Of a DNA stretch of 64,000 bases, positions 45,630-53,727 are shown piece after piece. The notes beneath the pieces were generated by a model, which was not told the origin of the DNA, did no database searches, and worked only from the letters and a program-made list of their open reading frames with translations. The stretch is from Aquabacterium sp. NJ1 (GTDB lineage Bacteria; Pseudomonadota; Gammaproteobacteria; Burkholderiales; Burkholderiaceae_C). How positions within the stretch are numbered: the stretch's first letter is position 1; every line of letters begins with the position of its first letter. A program made the position numbers and the translations under genes. The DNA lies in the NCBI RefSeq assembly GCF_000768065.1, contig NZ_JRKM01000001.1, forward strand, positions 744,001-808,000, in the 5' to 3' direction.

Positions 45630-46262
45630 ATGCAATCAACTGCCCACCCCTCCTTTGCCGCGCTTCGTATCGCCACTGTTGCTGCCCTGACCATGGGTTT
45701 GAGTGCGTGCGGCACCTTCGAACGCTATCCGGCGGCCCCTGTGAAGGCCGTCAGTCCTGATCATCTGTACAAAATCGGCGCACTGGACCAACTCAATATT
45801 GTGGTCTGGCGCAATCCTGACTTGTCCACCACGGTCACGGTGCGGCCCGATGGTCGAATCTCCTTGCCGCTGGTTGAAAATATTGTCGCCGCGGGCCGAC
45901 AACCTGCTGACTTGTCTCGTGAAATCGAAACTGCGCTGGCCAAGTACATCCGTGAACCTGTGGTCACGGTCATGGTCAACAATTTCCAAGGCGTGAGCAC
46001 CGAGCAGATCCGTATTGTGGGCGAGGCCGCCAAACCTCAGTCGGTTCCCTATCGCCAGAACATGACGCTGCTGGACGTGATGATCCAGGTTGGTGGCCTG
46101 ACGGACTTCGCTGATGGCAACGGTGCTGTGCTGGTTCGTGGCGCAGAGTCGGGCAAGCAATACAGCATCAGGCTCAAGGATCTGCTCAAGCGTGGCGACA
46201 TCTCGGCCAACGTCGACATCCGGCCAGGAGACATCATCATCGTTCCCCAAAGCTGGTTCTGA
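45630..46262 (+). CDS. Polysaccharide export lipoprotein (Wza-like, PEP-CTERM/XrtA-associated type)
   Basis: Outer-membrane EPS exporter, 210 aa. Signal peptide and lipobox LSAC (Cys at about residue 28) are followed by the Poly_export domain (DHLYKIGALDQLNIVVWRNPDLS, about 43) and an SLBB region (IRIVGEAAKPQSVPYRQNMTLLDVM). It ends IIVPQSWF. Short forms of this size are characteristic of loci with PEP-CTERM/XrtA-type EPS genes. It is 17 bp before the chain-length gene and starts a seven-gene export operon. Confidence 0.93.
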   Translation: MQSTAHPSFAALRIATVAALTMGLSACGTFERYPAAPVKAVSPDHLYKIGALDQLNIVVWRNPDLSTTVTVRPDGRISLPLVENIVAAGRQPADLSREIETALAKYIREPVVTVMVNNFQGVSTEQIRIVGEAAKPQSVPYRQNMTLLDVMIQVGGLTDFADGNGAVLVRGAESGKQYSIRLKDLLKRGDISANVDIRPGDIIIVPQSWF

Positions 46263-46279
46263 GGCCATCGACCAACTCT

Positions 46280-47830
46280 ATGGACGACGTATTACGACAG
46301 TTTCACGGTGCCTTGTCCGCGATGGGGCGGTACCGGTGGATTGGCACAGCTGCGGCATGGGCCGTTGCCCTGTTGGGGGCGGCAGCTGTCTTTGTCATGC
46401 GGGATCGCTATGAAGCCTCTGCACGGGTGTTTGTAGACACCCAGACCGTGCTGAAACCGCTGATGACCGGCCTGGCCTTCCAGCCTGATGTGGACCAGCA
46501 AGTCAGCATGCTGGCCAAAACACTGATCAGTCGTCCCAATATGGAACGCCTGGTTTCCTCGCCGCGTATCGGTCTGCAAGGCCTGAGTGATGCTGACCGG
46601 GAAAAGGTGATCAGCCACTACACCAAAGACATCAAGGTGACACCCAGCGGCAATGCCAATCTGTTTTCCATCACCTACAAAGACATCAATGCCCAGCGAG
46701 CTCAACGGGTGGTGGAAGAACTTGTGTCGCTGTTCGTGACCTCTGGCATCGTGGACAAGCAACGTGACTCGGAGCAGGCGCGTCAATTCCTGGACAACCA
46801 GATCAAGGCGTATGAGGCCAAGCTCACCGAGTCGGAAAACCGGCTCAAGGATTTCAAGCTGCGCAACTTCGGTTTGACCGGCACCTCTGACAAGGACTAT
46901 TTTGCCCGCATGTCGAGCACGACCGAGGAGCTCAACCGATTGAAGGTTGAGCTGCAGGCAGCAGAGCAGTCACGTGATGCCCTTCGAAGGGAGCTCGCCG
47001 GCGAAGATCCCACCATCCCGGTAGAGGCCTTGGGCCCGAACATGGGCATCCAGGCCACAGAAACCGAGACGCGACTCGATGCCCAGAAACGTTTGCTGGA
47101 TGATCTGACCCGTCGCTACACCGACGAACACCCTGATGTGGTTGCCGTCAAGCGCAACATCCAGCAGCTGGAGAACCAACGCAAGTTGGAAGCCGATGCC
47201 AAACTCCGCGCCAGCGGGGGCAAGTTGCGCCCAGCCCCGACCAGCCCGGTTTTCCAGCGTATCCGCATGGCACTGGCCGAATCGGAAGCCAAGGTCGCCT
47301 CACTGCGCGGCCAGACCTCGGCACTGCAAGCTCAGCTCTCGGAGTCACGCTCACTTGCCTCACGCATGCCTGAGGTGGAGGCCGAACTGGCCCAGTTGAA
47401 CCGTGACTACGATATTGTCCGCAAGAACTACGAGCAGTTGGTTTCCCGCAGAGAGTCCGCATCCCTGGGCGAAAAAATCGACCAGACCACCAAAGTTGCC
47501 GAGTTCCGGGTCGTCGAGCCACCGCGCGTATCCCCGAAGCCATCGCAACCCAGCCGCATCGTGGTGGCCTTTCTGACCCTCATCGCAGCAATAGGTGCAG
47601 GAGTCGGCTCAACATTGCTGATCAACCAACTCATGGGCACGGTCAACGACACCCGGCAACTCAAGGAGATCAGTGGCCGCCCCGTGCTGGGAAGCGTCTC
47701 GGTCGTCATCGGCCCAGCCGCGCGTGAGGCGGTCGACAGAGACAACAGACTCTTCATGATCAATGTGGCGGCGTTCTTGCTGTTGAACATCGTCTGGCTG
47801 GTGGTCGTCGGCCGGCAACTTCTTCCTTGA
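46280..47830 (+). CDS. EPS chain-length determinant (Wzz-type, PEP-CTERM/XrtA-associated)
   Basis: Inner-membrane polysaccharide copolymerase, 516 aa. TM1 (about 22-40) is followed by a Wzz domain (RYEASARVFVDTQTVLKPLM), a long periplasmic coiled-coil section (about 170-390), the Pro-rich EPPRVSPKPSQPSR segment before TM2 (about 425-445) and a third hydrophobic segment at the C-terminus (NVAAFLLLNIVWLVVVG). The extra C-terminal TM instead of a kinase domain is typical of the XrtA-associated version, with the kinase encoded separately just downstream. It sets polymer length together with Wza and the kinase. Confidence 0.92.
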   Translation: MDDVLRQFHGALSAMGRYRWIGTAAAWAVALLGAAAVFVMRDRYEASARVFVDTQTVLKPLMTGLAFQPDVDQQVSMLAKTLISRPNMERLVSSPRIGLQGLSDADREKVISHYTKDIKVTPSGNANLFSITYKDINAQRAQRVVEELVSLFVTSGIVDKQRDSEQARQFLDNQIKAYEAKLTESENRLKDFKLRNFGLTGTSDKDYFARMSSTTEELNRLKVELQAAEQSRDALRRELAGEDPTIPVEALGPNMGIQATETETRLDAQKRLLDDLTRRYTDEHPDVVAVKRNIQQLENQRKLEADAKLRASGGKLRPAPTSPVFQRIRMALAESEAKVASLRGQTSALQAQLSESRSLASRMPEVEAELAQLNRDYDIVRKNYEQLVSRRESASLGEKIDQTTKVAEFRVVEPPRVSPKPSQPSRIVVAFLTLIAAIGAGVGSTLLINQLMGTVNDTRQLKEISGRPVLGSVSVVIGPAAREAVDRDNRLFMINVAAFLLLNIVWLVVVGRQLLP

Positions 47831-47838
47831 GGCTACAG

Positions 47839-48771
47839 ATGAGCACCATTGAACGTGCCGCCAAACGGCTGGAAGAACTGCGCCGTGCCGGGGTAGACAT
47901 TGCCGCCATCGCGTCAGAAGACAAGCCTGCGCCCACCGTAGAGAACACGGGCGACGAGGAACCCCTCCACACCGCGCAGCCCTCGGCCCAGCCCGCCCTC
48001 GATACAGCATCCGCCGCAGAGGAAACAAGCGCTGCGCGGGAGCGCCGCAGCCGTGAGGTCGAGCTGGATCTGCGCAAGATGTCGCGAGCCAACCTGCTGG
48101 TACCTGGGGACCCTCGCTCGCAGCTGGAAGAAGAATTCCGCATCATCAAGCGCCCGCTGCTGGAAAACGTACGGGGCCAGATCGCCGTGCGGCCGCATCG
48201 CGCCAATCTGATCATGGTGACGAGTGCCCTGCCGGGGGAGGGCAAAACCCAAACCGCCATCAACCTGGCCACCAGCATCGCCATGGAACTGGACCACACG
48301 GTGTTGCTGGTTGAAGCTGATGTGTTGCGGCCAGCGGTGCTGGAGCGCATGGGCGTGGCCGCACAAAAAGGTCTGTTGGATCTCCTGTCCAACAAAAGCC
48401 TGGCTCTGTCCGATGTGCTGCTCAAGACCAACATCCCGAAGCTGACGCTGTTGCCTGCAGGTACAGCCAGTTCGCGCTCGACAGAATTGCTGGCCAGCAC
48501 GGCCATGGACGAGTTGCTGGAAGAACTCGCCAGCAAGTATGCGGACCGGGTCATCATTTTCGACACGCCACCGCTGCTTTCAACGACAGAGTCGCGCGTG
48601 CTTGCTTCCCATATGGGGCAAGTCGTGATGGTTGTAGAGTCGGGCAAGACCCCTACCAGCTCGGTACAACAGGCGTTCGCCACGGTGGAGAGCCATCCGG
48701 TGGTACTGAGCATGCTCAACAAGTACCGCGGCCCCAAGGGCAGGAACACCTATGGCTACTATGCACCGTGA
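47839..48771 (+). CDS. Tyrosine autokinase (BY-kinase, Wzc cytoplasmic-domain type)
   Basis: Cytoplasmic bacterial tyrosine kinase, 310 aa, partner of the chain-length protein. Walker A is VTSALPGEGKTQTAINLA (about 127-145), Walker A' VLLVEADVLRP and Walker B VIIFDTPPL. The C-terminus has a short Tyr cluster (NTYGYYAP) that could be autophosphorylated. The N-terminal ~90 residues are Ala/Glu-rich and disordered. Start 47839 (MSTIERAAKRL) is preferred over a frame opening 12 nt earlier. Its 3' end overlaps the next gene by 20 bp. Confidence 0.93.
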   Translation: MSTIERAAKRLEELRRAGVDIAAIASEDKPAPTVENTGDEEPLHTAQPSAQPALDTASAAEETSAARERRSREVELDLRKMSRANLLVPGDPRSQLEEEFRIIKRPLLENVRGQIAVRPHRANLIMVTSALPGEGKTQTAINLATSIAMELDHTVLLVEADVLRPAVLERMGVAAQKGLLDLLSNKSLALSDVLLKTNIPKLTLLPAGTASSRSTELLASTAMDELLEELASKYADRVIIFDTPPLLSTTESRVLASHMGQVVMVVESGKTPTSSVQQAFATVESHPVVLSMLNKYRGPKGRNTYGYYAP

Positions 48772-50239
48772 GTCAGGTCCCTGCCTGATCCTGATGCTGG
48801 TCTTGCTGGCGGGTTGCGTGCCAGCCCAAGCCCAGAATCAAATACCCGCGCAGTCACCCAGGCAGATGCAGTTGCCGATGCAGCCTGAGCCTGCTCAGCA
48901 AGGGCCTCAACCCGAGCAAGTCATGCAACTCCAGCCCGTGGTGGACGTGATGCTCACGGCGACCAACAACGCCAACGGTACCGCTACCTATGGCCCACCC
49001 AGAAGCGACACCATTCTGAGTGCATCGGCCAGCGCCAACTTCAACGTCAAGGGCGCCCACTCGCGCGCGCAAGGGCAGTGGCGCCTCACGTCGGTCAAGT
49101 ACGCACGAAACTCGCAACCCAGCCGGGTCCTGCCTTCCGGTCTGGTTGACCTGCACACAGACCTGTATCGCAAGGAGGCAGGCCTCGACGCATCCTTGTC
49201 TGCCGACCAGGTTTCCTCAACCGTTGGCACCTTCGCCGATGCCAACAACACGGCCAACACGACCACCAACACGCGGCTGAGCCTTAGCCCGTTCTACCTC
49301 AGGGAGTTTGACAGCGAATCCTCCCTGCTGGCCCGGCTCAGGCGCACCTGGATTCACTCATCTTCCAACGGATCGAGCGCGGTCGACGATCGAGGAATGG
49401 AGGACAACCACCAGATTCGCTGGGAGCGTCGCCCGGCCAGGCTGGGTTACGCGCTGGACGCAACCTACAGCAAGAGCCCGATCTTTGCGCCGGCAGGCTC
49501 TGGCGTGCCTGATTCTGCGCTAACGCGCAAAACGACCTCCGCCTCGCTGCTGTATGCGCTCGCGCCCGAGTTTGCCCTTGGCCCTATTCTGGGTCGTGAG
49601 TCCAGCCAGCTGGAAGGCCAGTCCATCAGCGGCGCCATTCGTGGTGCTCAGCTCAAATGGCAACCCAATGAACATACCCAACTCAACGCCACGCTCAAGC
49701 ACAGCGTCTTTGGCAGAGAGTGGGAGCTGGACTTCAGTCGCAAGATGCCCTGGACCACCTTCGGGATCACCTCGACACGCAAAGCCGAGGCCACCCCGCC
49801 TGCGTCCGCCACGGCCCTCAACCTCGGCGCCGTGACACGCGAGACCACCGTCGGCCGCACGGTCTTCACTGGTCGTCGAGACAGCCTCAACCTGAGTGCG
49901 GGCCTGACCAGAACCACGCCGATCGAGCGCCTGACTCCGGTCACCGTCAATGGCTCGCCTATTCAGCGAACCAAGGAATACTTTTTCGACACCGAGGCCG
50001 TGCATAAACTGACCCCACTGAGCAACCTCACCGGAGGACTGCGGTGGACGCGCGGATCCACGATGACAACGGGCACGGTCACTGGTACCAGAGACTTCGT
50101 CGCGCGAATCGGGCTGAGCACCAGGCTCATGTCGGACACGACCGCCACAATGGGCTTCAAGCGACAACTCACCCACAACCCGTCGACCAACACCAGCAGC
50201 GAATCCGCCGTGTTTGTTGGCTTGGGGCATCGCTTCTAG
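48752..50239 (+). CDS. Outer-membrane beta-barrel protein of the PEP-CTERM/XrtA-associated EPS locus
   Basis: A 495-aa exported protein with signal sequence (LILMLVLLAGCVPAQAQ; either lipobox LAGC or cleavage after AQA) and a Gln/Pro-rich start. The body alternates polar and hydrophobic residues in many short strands and ends in VFVGLGHRF. A terminal Phe is the BAM signal of outer-membrane barrels. Position between kinase and ATPase genes matches the TIGR03016-like protein of these loci. The role in export is not established. The ATG lies inside the kinase gene, so the two are coupled; an internal ATG at 48761 is also possible. Confidence 0.85.
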   Translation: MATMHRESGPCLILMLVLLAGCVPAQAQNQIPAQSPRQMQLPMQPEPAQQGPQPEQVMQLQPVVDVMLTATNNANGTATYGPPRSDTILSASASANFNVKGAHSRAQGQWRLTSVKYARNSQPSRVLPSGLVDLHTDLYRKEAGLDASLSADQVSSTVGTFADANNTANTTTNTRLSLSPFYLREFDSESSLLARLRRTWIHSSSNGSSAVDDRGMEDNHQIRWERRPARLGYALDATYSKSPIFAPAGSGVPDSALTRKTTSASLLYALAPEFALGPILGRESSQLEGQSISGAIRGAQLKWQPNEHTQLNATLKHSVFGREWELDFSRKMPWTTFGITSTRKAEATPPASATALNLGAVTRETTVGRTVFTGRRDSLNLSAGLTRTTPIERLTPVTVNGSPIQRTKEYFFDTEAVHKLTPLSNLTGGLRWTRGSTMTTGTVTGTRDFVARIGLSTRLMSDTTATMGFKRQLTHNPSTNTSSESAVFVGLGHRF

Positions 50240-50252
50240 GAAATGACCCAGG

Positions 50253-52391
50253 ATGTATGAGTCCTACTTTGGCCTGACGGGCGCGCCATTCCTGCTCAAC
50301 CCGGACCCCAGCTTCTTCTTTGACAGCCGGGGGCACAGCAGCGCCCTGTCCTATCTGAAGTTTGGCCTGTACCAGGCTGAGGGCTTCATCGTGGTCACCG
50401 GCGACATCGGCGCTGGCAAGACCACGCTGGTGCGCACGCTGCTCGATGACATCGACAACGACAAGGTCGTGGCTGCCCAATTGGTGAGCACCCAGCTGGA
50501 AGCGGGTGACCTGCTGCGCTCGGCCATCACGGCATTCGGCATCCCGCCCAGAGGGCAGACCAAGGCTGAGCTCATCGCCACGCTGGAGGCTTACCTCACC
50601 CTGCTGGCCACGCAAAACAAGCGCGCCGTGCTGATCGTCGACGAAGCGCAAAACCTCAGCCGCGACGCCATCGAAGAGTTGCGCATGCTGTCGAACTTCC
50701 AGTTCGGCAACCAGGCGCTGCTGCAAAGCTTCCTGATCGGTCAACCTGAGTTGCGCGACATGCTGCTGTCGCGCAGCCTGGAGCAGTTGCGCCAGCGCGT
50801 GATCGCGTCCTACCACCTCGGCCCGATGGACCGGGACGAAACGCGCCGCTACATCGAGCACCGGCTCAAGAAGGTCGGCTGGCAGGACCACCCGCATTTC
50901 GATGACGACGCGTTCGACGAGATCTACCAGTGGACGTCGGGCATCCCGCGTCGCATCAACCTGCTGTGCAACCGCCTGCTGCTGGCCACCTTCCTCGCGG
51001 AAGGCAACACCATCACGTCAACGGATGTGGCCCGCATTGCCATGGAAATCCGCGCCGAGATTGGTGAACCCACCACATCGCGCACGGCTGACCCCACGCC
51101 CAGCGCCACGCCGGCCGTGCAGGAACCGCTGCGGCCCGTGATGGTGCCCACGCTCACCGACAGCGTGAGCCAGCAAGCCGATGCGCCGCGCTTCACCAAC
51201 GAGCTGCTGCAGCCTCGTGCCACGCGTGGCCCCAAGACACACGCCTTCCTGCTGGTCGTCGGCTCACGCACAGGCTGCGTCCGTGCTGCTGCCCTGCAGA
51301 AGGCCTTTGCCACGCGCAGCGATCTGCCTGCCTTGAAAATGCTGCTGCTGAGCGCGCCCGGCCAGTTTGAGCTGACGGCGGACTGGCAGGAGCACCTGGG
51401 CATCCGCGAACCGGACTACACCCTGCGCATGCCGCCCGGCTCCACCGTGGGGCAGTTTGCCGACGCCTTGCGCCAGCTCGACAACCTGCTGTCCGAGGTG
51501 AACCCGGCCGCCGTGATCGTGCAGGGCGGGGATGACGCCGCGCTCGCCGCCTCACTGGCCTCACACCGCCAGGGCTTGCCCATCATCCACCTGGAAGCGG
51601 GGCTGCGCAGTTTCGACCGCACCCGCACGCAGGAAATCAACGCCATGATGTGCGACCACATGGCCGATCTCCTGCTGACGTCTGAATGGGTCGCGCACGA
51701 CAACCTGGCCAGGGAAGGCATCCCGGCCGACCGCGTGCAGTTCGTGGGCAACCTCGTGATGGACAGCATCCGGGCCATGCTGCCGCAGGCCTCGCCGCCG
51801 AAATACACCCTCAGGCAGTTCGGCCAGTCCCCGGACATCCTCAAGCACAAGCACGGCTACGGCCTGGTCAACCTGACCGCATCCGGCATCGGCAGCCAGT
51901 TGCTGCCATTGACCGACCTGGTGGCCATCCTGAAATCGATCTGCAGAGACCTGCCCTTGATCTGGGTGGCCAGCGAGACCACACACCAGTTGATCACGCA
52001 GAACAATCTGCTGGCAGGCGTCGACGCCAGCCATCTCGCCTTGCTGCCCGTTGTGCCTTATTACAAGATGATCGGCCTGGTGGGCACGGCGGCCTGCATC
52101 CTCACGGATTCATCCACCGTCCAGGAAGAGGCGACCATCATGGGCGTGCCCTGCCTGACGCTGCACAATTACACCGAGCGGCGCATCACGGTGGAACAAG
52201 GCACGAACATCGCCGTGGGCTGCAACAGCAGCCTGATTCACCGTGCCATTGCCGAAATCCTGCGCGGGGGCGGCAAGAAGGGCCGCTTGCCCAAGTTCTG
52301 GGATGGCATGACGGCCAATCGCGTGGCCGAGCACATGGCCGCCTGGTGGAAGCTGCGCGCACCTCGGGAATCTCTGGTCACCACCGTCTGA
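50253..52391 (+). CDS. Fusion: XrtA-associated ExeA-like ATPase + degenerate UDP-GlcNAc 2-epimerase-like domain
   Basis: One 712-codon frame encodes two proteins usually separate in such loci. Residues 1-275 are the ATPase: MYESYFGLTGAPFLLNPDP, Walker A TGDIGAGKTTL (about 48), Walker B AVLIVDEAQNLS and sensor-2 region RRINLLCNRL. A Pro/Thr-rich linker (about 276-325) follows. Residues 330-705 resemble non-hydrolysing UDP-GlcNAc 2-epimerase (WecB): Asp427, Glu448 (HLEAGLRS) and Glu461 align by spacing with WecB Asp95, Glu117 and Glu131. The catalytic His213 region (GHRRE) reads NLTASG (Thr542), and Arg135 is replaced. The epimerase half is thus probably inactive or altered. No in-frame internal start is evident at the junction. 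Confidence 0.88.
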   Translation: MYESYFGLTGAPFLLNPDPSFFFDSRGHSSALSYLKFGLYQAEGFIVVTGDIGAGKTTLVRTLLDDIDNDKVVAAQLVSTQLEAGDLLRSAITAFGIPPRGQTKAELIATLEAYLTLLATQNKRAVLIVDEAQNLSRDAIEELRMLSNFQFGNQALLQSFLIGQPELRDMLLSRSLEQLRQRVIASYHLGPMDRDETRRYIEHRLKKVGWQDHPHFDDDAFDEIYQWTSGIPRRINLLCNRLLLATFLAEGNTITSTDVARIAMEIRAEIGEPTTSRTADPTPSATPAVQEPLRPVMVPTLTDSVSQQADAPRFTNELLQPRATRGPKTHAFLLVVGSRTGCVRAAALQKAFATRSDLPALKMLLLSAPGQFELTADWQEHLGIREPDYTLRMPPGSTVGQFADALRQLDNLLSEVNPAAVIVQGGDDAALAASLASHRQGLPIIHLEAGLRSFDRTRTQEINAMMCDHMADLLLTSEWVAHDNLAREGIPADRVQFVGNLVMDSIRAMLPQASPPKYTLRQFGQSPDILKHKHGYGLVNLTASGIGSQLLPLTDLVAILKSICRDLPLIWVASETTHQLITQNNLLAGVDASHLALLPVVPYYKMIGLVGTAACILTDSSTVQEEATIMGVPCLTLHNYTERRITVEQGTNIAVGCNSSLIHRAIAEILRGGGKKGRLPKFWDGMTANRVAEHMAAWWKLRAPRESLVTTV

Positions 52392-52447
52392 GTGCCACCA
52401 CCCAGCCTGCCAGCCTCCCCGTTTTCCCGCTTCCAGCCTCTCGCCTC

Positions 52448-53533
52448 ATGACTTCCAGAAGCCTGCGCATCATTCACACCGTCAGCAGCCTGCAGGGTGG
52501 CGGCATGGAGCAATTCGTTCTGCGGTTGGCCGAGTCACAGATCAAAGCCGGGCACGCCGCCTCCATCGTGTCGCTCAACGACGGCCCGCTGCTTGAAATT
52601 GCCGCCCAGAAGAACCTGTCTGTCACCTTGATCAACCACGGCCCGATGCTGGCGCGCATTGCACATTGCGCCATGCATTTCGCCTGGCAGGCGCCAGACA
52701 TCGTGCACTGCCACAACCCGACCTCGCTGCGCTACGCCACCGTCGGCAAACTGGTGTCGGGTGGACGGCTGCTGTTTACCGACCACGCGCAAACCAAAGG
52801 GATCATCCGAAAAGGCAGCCCGTTTGAATGGAAGCGGGTGGACGCCTATGTGGCGGTGTCTGGAGAAACTGCCACACACGCAGGAGACATTGGCTACCAA
52901 GGCCCCACCGAGGTGATCCACAACGGTGTCGAATTTGCCGCCGCCGGCCGTTCGCGTGACGCGGTGCGCGCGGAGCTTGGATTGGGCAACCGCGCCGTGG
53001 TGGTCAACGTGGCCAGTTTCTACCCCGTCAAAGCACAGGACGTGCTGGTCAAAGCTGCGGCGGCCATGAAAAACAATGGTGTGCCTGTGACCACCCTGTT
53101 CCTGGGTGATGGTGCTGAACGCGCCCGGGTCGAGCAATTGGCCAGGGATTTGGGCCTGGGGCCACAAGACGTGCGTTTCCTGGGTTTCAGAAACGATGTG
53201 CCCGATATTCTGGCGGCCTCCGATATTTTCGCGCTGCCCTCGCGCGCAGAAGGCCTGCCGATGTCGATCCTGGAGGCCATGTCACACCGCCTGCCGGTGG
53301 TTTGCACCCCCGTGGGCGGCAACCCGGAACTGGTGCTGGACGGTGAGCACGGCAAACTGACCCCGGTGGACGACGCGGACGCCCTGGCCCAAGCCATCGC
53401 ACAACTCGTATCGGATCCGGTTTTGAGGCAGCGCCAGGGTGAAGCGGGCTACAAACGGGTCACCCAGGACTTCTCGTTCGAGAGAACCAGCAGCCTGTAT
53501 GAAGCCATTTATCGGCGCATCCTGAAAGATTGA
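52448..53533 (+). CDS. Glycosyltransferase family 4
   Basis: GT-B glycosyltransferase, 361 aa from MTSRSLRIIHTVSSLQGGGME (ATG at 52448). The Gly-rich acceptor loop is SSLQGGGMEQFVLRLAE. The donor half has VVNVASFYPVKAQDVLVKA (about 190), FLGDGAERARVEQLA and the EX7E motif SRAEGLPMSILEAMSHRLPVV. It is 56 bp behind the ATPase-epimerase fusion and 194 bp before the priming transferase. It is presumed to add an early sugar of the EPS repeat. Specificity unknown. Confidence 0.92.
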   Translation: MTSRSLRIIHTVSSLQGGGMEQFVLRLAESQIKAGHAASIVSLNDGPLLEIAAQKNLSVTLINHGPMLARIAHCAMHFAWQAPDIVHCHNPTSLRYATVGKLVSGGRLLFTDHAQTKGIIRKGSPFEWKRVDAYVAVSGETATHAGDIGYQGPTEVIHNGVEFAAAGRSRDAVRAELGLGNRAVVVNVASFYPVKAQDVLVKAAAAMKNNGVPVTTLFLGDGAERARVEQLARDLGLGPQDVRFLGFRNDVPDILAASDIFALPSRAEGLPMSILEAMSHRLPVVCTPVGGNPELVLDGEHGKLTPVDDADALAQAIAQLVSDPVLRQRQGEAGYKRVTQDFSFERTSSLYEAIYRRILKD

Positions 53534-53727
53534 CCGAGCCCGCTCGTCAAACTGAAACAACCCGCAAGTTCACAAAGTCACATCAGTTACAAATAAATCA
53601 AAAGGTGTATCTGAAATCACCCAAAAGGGTGAATGGAAAGTGCGGCAAATTCACGGAATCCACGGTCTCCCCCCCAGTTCTAGGGTGCCCCCCCTTGAAC
53701 GCAGGGTTATGCCGGAGCCGTGCTTTG

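Noticed and set aside
51290..51292. A separate start for the epimerase half of the 50253-52391 frame
   Set aside because: The linker between about 51080 and 51250 has no ATG/GTG with a purine-rich site at proper spacing and no stop in frame, so a single fused protein is the simplest reading.
53530..53727. N-terminal extension of the priming sugar transferase
   Set aside because: The extra 66 codons are Lys/Thr/Pro-rich, unlike family N-termini, and AT-rich like a promoter; the ATG at 53728 has GGAG upstream and leads directly into the first TM region.
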